Position numbers and translations under genes: made by a program
Assembly (NCBI GenBank): GCA_006384855.1
Contig: VCJN01002096.1
Coordinates: forward strand, 62,001 to 126,000
DNA from: Tetraselmis striata
Lineage: Eukaryota; Chlorophyta; Chlorodendrophyceae; Chlorodendrales; Chlorodendraceae
Reading direction: 5' to 3'
DNA length: 64,000 bases
The notes under the pieces: model-generated
Told to the model about the DNA's origin: nothing
Seen by the model: only the letters and a program-made list of their open reading frames with translations
Database searches by the model: none
Shown here: positions 55,488 to 64,000 of the stretch, piece by piece
Layout: each line of letters begins with the position of its first letter
Position numbering within the stretch: the first letter of the stretch is position 1

Positions 55488-56508
55488 TGTGGGTGGTGGC
55501 GTATGAGGTGCTGGGCATGTAATGTGCCACTCGACTCAAGCTCCCATGCGCAAGGACCTCTTGCATTGGGTCTCCACGTCGTGTCGGCCCCGTCGTTATT
55601 GCGGCTCCTTGTCGCACATGTCACCCTTTGGTCATGGGTGACTTGTGCGACAACATGCGCGCGGACCTATGCAGAAGTCGTGAAATTGTTGTTGGGGGCG
55701 AGCCCGCGCTTAGCCCACGGTGCGGGTGGTATAGCATGCCCTTGGGGAATCGAAAGCACTTAATGTGTACTACTTCCACGCAACGAGGCGCAGCCAACTG
55801 CGCTTATTTTGCGCCTTGGATTGTGGGATTGAAATTTGTGGAGAATTATCTGCATTATTTGCACACTGCCAATGAAATGCCCAGGCATTGCAACGGTAGC
55901 ATGCATTCACTGGACTCAAACTTGCGCGTCATACATCCCATGATGCATATGTCCACCCACCACCGGAAGCACGCGCGCCACACCGGTGTGAACGGACCCC
56001 ATGGAAAGGATGTAAAAAATGACCGAGCCCGCGTCAAGAAGCCCAGCTTCACTGGGCTCTTCAGGTTGGAAAAGAGCTCGCGTGCGCTCAGCGCAGGGCC
56101 CAGGAGGTTGACCACTTTTCTGGTGAACCCGCACTAGGTTGGGTCACCGTCCATTTCCAGAACAGCCTGAAGCCGCGTTACAGCAGATGCAAAGGCCGGC
56201 CAAGATGGTCGCGCAGTTCCTGACAGTATTCGTGAAACGCAAAGGCTCAAACTATTACTGTTTTGGACTACTACGTTGCACAGGGAGTGTGGGTCACTCG
56301 GGTTCCTGCAGCGGCAATAGTCGACTTATTTCGAGTTATGAAGGTTGAGCAGCAGTCGCCAGCTGTGGGCTGTCTACTTGGCAGAAGCCACTTGGCGATT
56401 TTCCATAAGCTAGGGTGCGCGGCGGGTAGCGACTATTACAAACGCGGACTGGAATTATCGAGGCGGGTAAACGTTGTCTCTCGCGAATGCCCGAGAGCGG
56501 CCGGCGAT
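55488..56508. other. No supported gene
   Basis: The 169-codon plus-strand frame (55628-56137) and its minus-strand shadows have no recognisable domain. The region is the spacer downstream of the kinase gene. Confidence 0.35.
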
Positions 56509-57663
56509 CTAGACAGACAAAGCCGCCGCCTCAGGCGCACGGAACGGGCAGTTCGCGCGGGCGGTGGTAGTCACGGGCGGGGACAGCATCCGCCGTAGCA
56601 CCTCGCGCGGCAAGCGCAGATGGCATTTTGATGTCTTCAGGTCGCGGAACCACGCGTGCCGCAGCGCGGCGCGCGGTTTAACGCGCAACCCCTCATCCTT
56701 CTCGAGAAGCTTGCGGATGAGGTCCTTCGCATCTTTGCTGACGCGGTCCCATACAGGGCCGATGAACTCCACCTGCGCCCCCAAGATGGCGCGGAACATC
56801 CCCTCGCAGGTGTCGCCAGCGAATGGCAACTCCCCACTAAGCAGCACGTACATCGTCACGCCGGCAGCCCAGACGTCAACAGCGGGGCCAAACGGCCGCC
56901 CCCATCGGAAGGCGCGCACCAGCTCGGGCGCAAAGTACTGCGGGGTGCCACGGTAGTTCTGTGCAGCCCCGGACCGGCTCGTCTCCTTCGCCAGACCAAA
57001 GTCCACGATCCGAAGGCTAGATAAGTCACCAGGCTCGCCAAGCACCAGGTTAGCGGGCTTTATGTCGCAGTGCGCGCAGCTGGCGGCGCGCATAGCGCGG
57101 ATGCCGCTCAGGCAGCGCGAAATAGCCACCTTGGCGTCCGCCTCGCGCAGGACGCGGCGGCCGTCCACCACCTCCCCGTGCGCCGCCACCCACTGCTCCA
57201 GGCTGCCGCCGCCTAGGTAGTCGATTACCATGGCATACTCCGTGTCGGTTGCAAATGCCGCGTGAGGGGCCGCGAACAGGTCTTGCTGTTTTGCCGCCTG
57301 CTTGCGGTGGAGCCGGCAATTAAGGTTGTACTCCCGCTCCGCCTCGTCGTGTGGGCTGGGTGCTCGGCCAGGCAGCGGAGCAGAGTGGCGACTCGCAGAC
57401 GATCTCCTGCGAGTGAGCTTAACTGCGACAGTGCGGCCCGTGGAGCGCTCCACGGCGCGATGCACAGTAGCGAAAGCGCCGGCACCCAGCGGCTCATGCA
57501 GCTCGTAGAAGTCCTCCAGGGTGGAGGTGCTGCCGCTGCACATACTGCCGCCAGTGCTGTCGCGGCTGCGGCTCGCCCACAGGGGCGGTGGCGAGCTGGT
57601 AGGCCGCCCGCTGGGGCCTGCATCATCTTTGCTGCAGGTGCGAGGTCGAAACAGCCAACCCAT
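56509..57663 (-). CDS. Serine/threonine protein kinase
   Basis: A single open frame of about 384 aa from the ATG at 57663 (MGWLFRPRTCSK). The frame stays open about 28 codons further upstream but without an ATG. A complete kinase domain follows a 50-residue Ser/Pro-rich leader. It shows the glycine loop GAGAFATVHRAVE, catalytic Lys in TVAVKL, hinge AMVIDYLGGGSLEQWV and catalytic loop HCDIKPANLVLG (HCD in place of HRD). It also has metal-binding DFGLAKE, activation-segment end GTPQYFAPELV, DVWAAGVTMYVLLSGELPF and a C-lobe Arg. The Lys after HCD-I supports Ser/Thr specificity, and the C-lobe style is like CAMK/CDPK kinases, but no EF-hands or regulatory domain follow. All core catalytic residues are present, so it is probably functional. 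The substrate is unknown. Confidence 0.8.
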   Translation of the reverse strand: MGWLFRPRTCSKDDAGPSGRPTSSPPPLWASRSRDSTGGSMCSGSTSTLEDFYELHEPLGAGAFATVHRAVERSTGRTVAVKLTRRRSSASRHSAPLPGRAPSPHDEAEREYNLNCRLHRKQAAKQQDLFAAPHAAFATDTEYAMVIDYLGGGSLEQWVAAHGEVVDGRRVLREADAKVAISRCLSGIRAMRAASCAHCDIKPANLVLGEPGDLSSLRIVDFGLAKETSRSGAAQNYRGTPQYFAPELVRAFRWGRPFGPAVDVWAAGVTMYVLLSGELPFAGDTCEGMFRAILGAQVEFIGPVWDRVSKDAKDLIRKLLEKDEGLRVKPRAALRHAWFRDLKTSKCHLRLPREVLRRMLSPPVTTTARANCPFRAPEAAALSV

Positions 57664-58239
57664 GACAATGTTCGGAGGCTCCGCGGTTGCGGGGATTCGC
57701 TTCAGGCAAAGAGAACGTAGCTGGGTTGGTCTGGTCTGGTTGGCCACACGTGACCGCGTCGCGACGTATTATTTTGGCTGTGATTTCTCACATGCCAGGG
57801 GTACTACCGGCCCAGCCCGTAGTGAGGCGACACGCCGCTTCGGATGAAAAGGACTACTATATATCCTACCCAGATGCACGAGAACGCGCCAGTACAGTGC
57901 CGCCACGAGACTCAGCGGACGGTAATTCGTGTGGTATCTGGCGGAGTGATGATTTCTTGTGGTTGGGTCGTCTCGCGCACACAGGGGCCCTGTCAGCAAG
58001 CAAGCGTAATGCGCCTGGGGACTGGGTCGCGGAGAGCAGCGTGACAGCGGGGTATCAGCACCCGTTCCTGCACAGTGAGCAGTACCTGTACCTGGTAGCC
58101 CTGGCGGACTCTCCGCCACCGGGCGCTCATCACTCATCCGTCCCCGTGTTCCGGGCTGCGGGGGCCGCAGGGTCGTTGCGCGCGGCTGCTTTTGATCATC
58201 TAGTTTTGAGATACGGTACTGGTACTGGTGTGAATTATT
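57664..58239. other. Kinase upstream region
   Basis: Likely promoter and 5' UTR of the kinase gene. Frames on the plus strand (57687-58241) show no domain. Confidence 0.35.
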
Positions 58240-58560
58240 AAAAGGCCAGTAATACACCCACCGCTAAAAGCAGTACGATAAAAAGATCAGCACAGCAAGC
58301 CGCTTAACTAGAACTCTAGAAGCGCGGCCCGCATCCCGCATCCCGCATCCTATCCGTAGTATATATGCAGACTTGCTTTGTTGATCTTGTACTGGTTTTG
58401 TTGCTGTGGATTTGTTACGGTGGATTTGTTACAGGCCCTTGGCTTGTGTAATTCACACAAGTAGGTAGTATGGAGATCCGGTACTGGTGTGAATTACAAA
58501 AAGGGCAGTAACAAATCCACCTACTGCTAAAAGCAGTACAAAAGATATACGGTACTGGCT
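58240..58560. repeat. Relative of the fold-back element at 6 kb
   Basis: GTGTGAATTAxxAAAAGG-like ends occur twice (58231 and 58488). They are followed by CAGTAATACACCCACCGCTA / CAGTAACAAATCCACCTACT, GCTAAAAGCAGTAC, AAAGATCAGCA and GCGGCCCGCATCCCGCATCC. These match the arms of 5985-6330. Non-coding. Confidence 0.5.
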
Positions 58561-59166
58561 CACACTGGTACAGGCACCAGTAGCGAGTACATCGATGATG
58601 ACGAGATAGTTAGTAATCCTCATTGGATGTAGCGATCGGATTGCGGTAGTTTACTTTTTTCTTACATCAGGGCTTTAACATCGGATTTCGGCTGTCTGAC
58701 GATTAAGGAGTAAATGATTACATGAGCTAGACGCAACATTCAAGAAATCCACACAGAAATCCAGAAGGAAATCCAGAAGGAAATCCAGGAAATTAAGGAG
58801 AAAATACTACGGGGCTGTGTTACAGGTACTTGCACCCGATGGGTGCGGTCTTATTTGTGCCTATATGGCCGATTTTTACAGTTCGCCCTGAGTCTGTCCA
58901 AATTGGACACGACTGCCCGCCACGGCGGCGCCACATCGCCAAAAACGACTACGGTACTATACTTTCAAGGGAGGGAGGGGGCACATGCAAATTGCCGAAA
59001 AGGTGCTTTGACATCATCACAAGCTTTTGGGAGGGGCCAGAAAGCCTTAGAGGCACAGCCGCAAAAAATACTCGGCACAGTCTTGTACGGTGGCGGCTGT
59101 CATAAAACCGTGCACATGGCCCAGTAGCTGCCCTCGGCAGGCGGTCTTGGCCAGGAGCGTGGGCAG
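58561..59166. other. No gene; short dispersed repeat
   Basis: The phrase CATTCAAGAAATCCACACAG with GAAATCCAGAAGGAAATCC (58737-58790) resembles 11593-11640. Nothing else is recognised. Confidence 0.4.
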
Positions 59167-59952
59167 GTGGATGCCGCGCGTCGGGCAATCCAGCACGGGC
59201 GTGCTACTAACACAAGATCAACAAGTATATGGCCAGCAGTGCAAGGGTGGTTTCCCCCGCCTTCACCTTCGAAATCCGATGCGTCCGGGGACATCACCGG
59301 TATTTTGGTGGTCAACCGGCCATACGGGAGCATTCTGTTGTACGTCCGTAAGATAAATGGCGACCAAGGTCCTAGGGCTTCCGCAAAGCCCCTCTTGGAC
59401 CTGGCCATCGCCGAAGTCCCGGACCTCAGTGACCTGCTGGATTGGTACGCCACGAGTCGCGACGCCTACTGCCGCCGTTTCTACGGCACCGGCCCGCCGC
59501 CCAAGCTCTGGAGCGTTTCGTCCCCGTTGGGGCCTTCCGCCACTTTGCCAGTTTCAGCCACTCTCACCAAGTGGTTGCGGGACGCCTACGTGGCGGCGGG
59601 GGCCCGACCGCCCTCCGGTTTCAAATGGACATCGCACAGTTTGCGCAAGGTGGTTACAGGGAAGTACATCGACCCGACCATGCGCCCGACTCACTCCCAT
59701 GGCCTAGCGGTTCTTCGCCTGGCTCGTCCCCGTCCGGCCGTTGCACTAAGCTACATGTGCCAGCATTTGGCTTTCATCTATGGCAAATCGTGCCCCCTTG
59801 AGGAAATGGTCAGATGTACAGCCCCCTCGAAAGTCTTGACATGTACGCATCTGTCCATATCGCCACGTCAGCACCGGCGGCGCCGACCGCCGAGTGGTAC
59901 TGTGGCGCATTTTTATGATACAATTAACTTAGAATATTCATCAACGGCTTGA
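59167..59952 (+). mobile_element. DIRS-like tyrosine-recombinase fragment
   Basis: An open region of about 261 codons carries the catalytic-domain signature of tyrosine recombinases: a helical segment (SATLTKWLRDAYVAAG), the WTSHSLRK (H-x-x-R) box near residue 155, and a downstream Leu-rich helix. Spacing and wording (PSGFKWTSHSLRK) resemble DIRS/PAT recombinases. The rest of the element (RT, RNase H, repeats) is not visible nearby. It appears broken at its ends. A Crypton is an alternative. Confidence 0.55.
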
Positions 59953-59969
59953 GAGGTGATAGGTGGCGG

Positions 59970-60040
59970 AGGGGGGCCTGCCTGTTACGCTCATGATTCC
60001 GCTGTGCACAGGTTCGAACCCTGCCGGGCCCCCCGGTGGA
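59970..60040 (+). other. tRNA-like sequence beside the recombinase
   Basis: GGTTCGAACCCTGCCGGGCC has a perfect tRNA T-loop with a 4-bp stem. GGGGCCT (from about 59974) pairs with GGGCCCC as an acceptor-like stem. Only about 60 nt separate the outer ends and no D-arm is visible, so this is a degenerate tRNA or SINE head. A G23 run follows at 60052-60074. Confidence 0.35.
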
Positions 60041-60074
60041 AATATAACCGAGGGGGGGGGGGGGGGGGGGGGGG

Positions 60075-61433
60075 CGATGCAAATATCTTTAGGCTCTCCT
60101 ACAAACCCTATTACAGTGGCTTACCGCGCCACCCGCATCCCGATAAAAAGGCGATGTACTCGCCCCGCGCGGGCGGATTTTCCTCGCTTAGGGGCCCGCC
60201 AGGCGCAGCCCAACAGCAGAATATGGGAGCGTATTGATGGCCGGCCCTACCCATACCCTGGACGATTCCCTAGCATGTGACCATATGGACCCACCCGCTG
60301 ACTCGGGGGCTGCACCTCTGCGCAGTATGGGCTGAAGCCCGGCTCTACCAAGGGCGCATTGAATGCGGACAACAGCTGTAGGTGAACTGGCTTTTGAGCA
60401 AGCCTTTATCGCAGTATTGGCCGTTTTGCGGGAACTGCTCACTTGCTCGCATGCCGACGGTGGGGAGAGCGCGCCTTTGTGAATGTGCTCTACGATGGTA
60501 GGGCTAACTCTTGGCGTGCATCCGTACAGATAGAACGCATATACGTGCGATATAAAAATTCGTGCCCTTGTGACATTGGGTTATCAAATTACTAACACTG
60601 AACAATGACACGCACGCGTATGGCATTTACAACGAGAGCCCAGCCAACAAACGCCACTTAGGGCTCCCCCCACGCATGATGTCGTGTTCACGTATGACAC
60701 ATGGAAGGGCGCGGCCGGAAACGAAGGTGAGGGCTCATAATGGGCAAGTGTACAATTGACGCTTGACAAGGGGGGCAAGACTTTTGTGGGCAGGTGTAGT
60801 CATTTAGAGGTTTACAGTACATTAGCTATGTTGTAATGCGCACGACCCCCCGCGGTCGGCGCACGGACTAGGGCATGCCGGCGCGCACCAGCACCACGAC
60901 ATGAGGGATCCTGCCCACCCTCGGGCACCGGCACTCTCGCTCTGCTTTGCGCTCGCCTCAACCGGCTCGCGCACGCACCCACCCACCCTCAGCCATTGTT
61001 GTGCGCTAGGAGACACCCAGGCCAAGCCTGTGGCTCTTGTCTTAGCCCTCAACGTAAGCCGGCTGACATTCTTGATAAATCGTGCCCCCTTGGCCGATCT
61101 ACGAGTACTCGTGCGCGCGACTCGTACCAGTACCCGTACCAGTGCCCTTTTTGTAATCACACCAGTACCCGTTGTTTCCGTAGACTTTTTTCCCGCCCCC
61201 GGGACAGGACTGGCACCAGGGAAACCCTTGCACCGTCTCTACGACGGCCGTTTAGGCAGCAATCCAGTTACGGAAAGCCCTGGGTAGGCGACGCTCCGTT
61301 ATAGTCATCAAGCAAATTGCCGAAGCATTCCGCAACACGAGTTGGAGGCCAGTGACGGAATTTCCAACACTGTTGGATCACCGTCTAAAACACTGCCACC
61401 AAAATACCCGGCACTGACCACGAGAGGTCCGCC
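60075..61433. other. No supported gene
   Basis: It contains the block around 61195-61249 shared with 5404-5456. Short Arg/Pro-rich frames overlap on both strands. Nothing else is recognised. Confidence 0.35.
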
Positions 61434-61925
61434 CTACCCGTTTGGGCGTCGGCCCATTCGAGTAATGCGAGTTGGGGCAAACCCCAACCCGCGAAGCAAA
61501 GCATTTCGGGAGTGCGATACAAATGCAACAAAAAAGGCAATAATGTGAGGGCGGGCCCGACGACATAGCTGGAAAATTTCCCCATTCCCAGTAAAATCCA
61601 GGGCGCCGTGAAGGGAGGGGGGGACCCCGCCCAAAATAAAGGCAGTTAAGTCCTCAGGTGTCGACGCAATAACCTGACTACTAATAAAATCCCTGAACTC
61701 CGGAACTAACAACCCAAAAGTATGACGGCGATACCCCCACCGCGGGCACTCCACCAATATATGTTCGATAGTCTCAGATTCACGTCCGCCACATGCAGGG
61801 CAGTGTTCAAGGAACCGCTCAGGCATGGCAAGAATCCGGGCCAATCGGCGGGCAATAGGAAATACTCGGGTGCGTAATTGTATCATAATGTGCAACCCGG
61901 CCACAACCCCCGCGGGGACACCCAC
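61434..61925 (-). mobile_element. LINE 3' fragment (C-terminal Cys-His domain)
   Basis: The minus-strand frame includes LHIMIQLRTRVFPIARRLAR, then CPACGGRESETIEHILVECP (C-x2-C-x8-H-x4-C), the zinc-knuckle-like motif common after the RT domain of many non-LTR retrotransposons. About 163 codons are uninterrupted, so the fragment may be fairly young. Its 5' side is cut off near 61925, as 5'-truncated LINE copies usually are. Confidence 0.65.
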
Positions 61926-62045
61926 ACCGTACTGTTACAGGTGCCTCATTCCATGGTACAAGCACTCGTACTGTATTATGCCAAAGATAGCGCATTACAG
62001 GTTACAAGAAAGTAAACTGTCACACTGGTTAGCAAATCGGGGCTT

Positions 62046-62110
62046 TACTTAGGGTTTAAGGTTTTATAGTTGTTTAGGGTTTCTTGTTTAGGGTTTTTAG
62101 GTTTAGGGTT
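62046..62110 (+). repeat. Interstitial telomere-like repeat
   Basis: Four TTAGGG-type units (CTTAGGGTTT, TTTAGGGTTTC, TTTAGGGTTTTTAGG, TTTAGGGTT) lie in 65 bp, between the LINE fragment and unique sequence. The consensus TTTAGGG is the plant-type telomere repeat; spacing has degenerated. Confidence 0.7.
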
Positions 62111-62995
62111 GGCTCTCGCATATCGGGGCGCTCTTCGGGCCCCCCACTTCCTGCCGGCTTTCCAAATCAAGAGCCATGTGCCCCGTTTCCATCGACACCG
62201 CGTCCACTAGCCGTCAATTGAGCCAGCGACAATGTGAGCTCGAGCAACAATGTAGATTGGGCATCCATGTTTGCTTGAACACTGTGAGATTCAGATGTGA
62301 CATACAGGTGACGAAGCACTACTACTAGCGACTATTATTTATCCGTGAAGGCTGCTGCTGGTGGCGGCACGTCCATCCAGTTACGTGCGAGTACATCCGG
62401 CGTTATTGCCGGCGGGCGATAAATCCTTTTTGTCATCATTCTGGTAGCCGTACGAGCCCGGTAAAATGTTACATGGCACTGACGTACAAGGTACAAGGTT
62501 GTCCGTGTAGTACCGGGTAGTACGCGATATATTTATGACGCCGGTACCGGGGATGTAGTACCCGGTACCCGGTACCCGGGCACGAACCCTAGTCGTCCTG
62601 TGGATAAGTACGACTATTAGTACATGGGAGCGCAAATCGCAGCCGTACGTATTTGGTAACACTGGGGAATTTGCAGTACTAGTACTGCTGATCGGGCCTG
62701 CCAGCCGTCCGATCAAAGGTCATCAGATGGGCGGTTTGGCTGCCATGTTTTGCCAAAGAGTGCTCACGTTACATAAATATTCGCGAGGGGGAGGGCGGGG
62801 GCAGGCAGCGGTTTGCCGAAGAATGATTGAATTACAATATTCGCGACAGCTGCCATCGGGGGATGTGGCCCGGGGGGGGGGGGGGGGGGGTGCGGGGGCG
62901 GGGGGACCACGCCCGCCCCGCCCCCCCCCGCCCCCCCTCGCCGCCAGCCGCTCCCGCCTGGGGGGGGGGGGGGGGGGGGGTAAAGGGGGCGGGGG
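62111..62995. other. No gene; G/C runs
   Basis: GGTACCGGG-rich phrases occur around 62520-62580. G runs at about 62872-62890 and 62960-62980 bracket a C-rich stretch. Confidence 0.4.
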
Positions 62996-63277
62996 CTACT
63001 GCTTGTTCTTGTTCTTGCGTGCCCGGGGGACCCTCCGCTTCGACGATCTCGCTGCCTCCGCCTCCGCCTCCGCCTCCGCCTCCGCCTGCGCCTCCGACTC
63101 CGCCTCCGACTCCGCGACCGTCAGTTTCTTACCTCGGCGTTTCTTCACTGGCCTCTTCCGCTTCTTGTCATCCGTCAGTGTCTTCACCACCCCGGGAGGC
63201 TGTGCCGTCGACGACGCCGCCATGAGCTTCCTTACCTTGGCGTCGGGACGCCCCCTGTGCCCTGACACCCACAACAA
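62996..63277 (-). CDS. Hypothetical basic/acidic nuclear-type protein segment
   Basis: About 93 codons on the minus strand with highly non-random composition: DDKKRKRPVKKRRGKKLTVA (bipartite-type NLS), then a Glu-Ala/Glu-Ser repeat (ESEAESEAQAEAEAEAE), then SSKRRVPRARKNKNK. A (GCCTCC)-type hexanucleotide repeat underlies the EA run. No domain is recognised. It could be the C-terminal exon of a gene whose earlier exons lie at 63296-63747, or a gag-like basic tail. The start is not determined. Confidence 0.35.
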   Translation of the reverse strand: MLWVSGHRGRPDAKVRKLMAASSTAQPPGVVKTLTDDKKRKRPVKKRRGKKLTVAESEAESEAQAEAEAEAEAEAARSSKRRVPRARKNKNKQ

Positions 63278-63295
63278 GCCACAATCGTTTCGCCT

Positions 63296-63747
63296 TTAAG
63301 CGGCTGAGGATGCGGCCTCCTCGGCCACCACGAGTTGCGCCGCTGGCACTGTGGAAGCCTTGGCGTTGAGGTGGGCCTTACGGCGCTCCCGGACGAACCT
63401 GCGCGCGGCACAAGTTAGCCACGAGTGGGTGCGTGCTAATGCGGAGGATGGAGTGTTTTGTTGCGCGCCCACCTTGTCACGGGTTTCCTCATGTCTTTCT
63501 CGTCCTCCTCGATGCCGGCGGCGCGGACACGCGAGACAACAAGGCTCGCCGCCCACTTTTGCCCGGGGGGGCGAGGTCGGCCATGGCGCTGTGAGCGGTG
63601 AAGGGGGGGGGGGGGGGGGGGGGGGCGGGGGGGGGGGGGGGGGGCGGCCGAGGTGGAGAAACTAACACCCAGTCGACGACCGCCTTCCGCAGCAGTCAAC
63701 GACACATCGGAGGCGAGGAGCAGCGCGCCACTACTATTTATATGCAC
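63296..63747 (-). CDS. Hypothetical, possible upstream exons of the same gene
   Basis: Two overlapping minus-strand frames look partly protein-like: one has KWAASLVVSRVRAAGIEEDE followed by KDMRKPVTRWARNK, the other CAARRFVRERRKAHLNAKAS ending in AAQLVVAEEAASSAA. Long G runs (63602-63644) interrupt and give poly-Pro artefacts. Exon limits cannot be set by eye. Confidence 0.25.
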
Positions 63748-63877
63748 GTATTGTCAAGAGCTAGTCGGTGCGGCATTGTGTCGGTGTAATTTCGCAATGT
63801 TTATTGTTGAAGTAGCACGGCGTAATGGATACGGCGAGTGAATCCGGGATAATGTGTGCGACGAATGTGCGCGCGCA

Positions 63878-63916
63878 GCGGTGTGCGGCGGTGTGCGGCG
63901 GTGTGCGGCGGTGTGC
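63878..63916 (+). repeat. 10-bp tandem repeat
   Basis: GTGTGCGGCG is repeated about four times. Confidence 0.85.
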
Positions 63917-64000
63917 ACCGATGTTAATATAGTGTGAATATTATATCGGCCGTAGACGATCAGGTCTGGCAGCACCGCCCGTGCTTGTAAATAAGCGACA

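Noticed and set aside
55286-55763. QPANQPS-rich and GWLAGWLVG-rich frames
   Set aside because: They are products of the GCCA/ACCA tetranucleotide repeat.
59974-60033. A functional tRNA gene
   Set aside because: The stem and T-loop look right, but only about 60 nt are available and no D-arm is visible.

Overview
The window reads as nuclear DNA of a flagellated green alga. A split SBP-box domain (a transcription-factor family confined to green plants) and a full-length IFT122 gene (an intraflagellar-transport subunit) point there. So do short GT-AG introns of about 100 nt and the types of retroelement present (DIRS/PAT-like, chromodomain Ty3/gypsy, REL-type LINE). I cannot name the species. 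Host genes are few and most of the 64 kb is mobile or repetitive DNA.

Layout. 1-16 kb is repeat-rich. It has a duplicated block of about 0.6 kb (1.8-3.4 kb), several copies of a small composite repeat that carries a (GATAT)n array (4.5-5.9 and 10.2-11.5 kb), and MITE-like inverted-repeat elements. It also has a DIRS/PAT-like element with RT and RNase H (6.7-9.75 kb) and a separate DIRS-type tyrosine-recombinase region (14.4-15.9 kb). 17-20.8 kb holds two host genes facing each other: an SBP-box transcription factor (+) and the 9-1-1 clamp subunit RAD1 (-). 21.2-24.7 kb is a decayed LINE (-). 25.6-31.1 kb is a second DIRS-type remnant that runs into a tandem array of about 190-bp units, followed by a 67-bp minisatellite. 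31.75-37.53 kb is a chromodomain Ty3/gypsy element with near-identical LTRs and a 5-bp target duplication, inserted in an older repeat; a second copy of that repeat lies at 42.7-43.4 kb. 38.7-42.2 kb has two weak host-like gene candidates and a very AT-rich island. 43.4-46.2 kb is a PAT-like element with split direct repeats. 47.4-54.3 kb is IFT122 (+, at least 21 exons) with an antisense gypsy RT fragment in its one long intron. 56.5-57.7 kb is a Ser/Thr kinase (-). 58.2-64 kb holds another tyrosine-recombinase region, a LINE tail, telomere-like repeats and a possible basic/acidic nuclear protein.

Host functions are ordinary: ciliary transport (IFT122), DNA-damage checkpoint (RAD1), transcription (SBP) and signalling (kinase). 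Nothing links them into a pathway. The unusual material is structural: about twenty poly(G)/poly(C) runs of 16-31 nt, some at matching places in repeat copies; a composite repeat bounded by a 73-bp fold-back module; split direct repeats identifying PAT-like elements; and a possible Dam-methyltransferase-like domain inside the Ty3/gypsy element.
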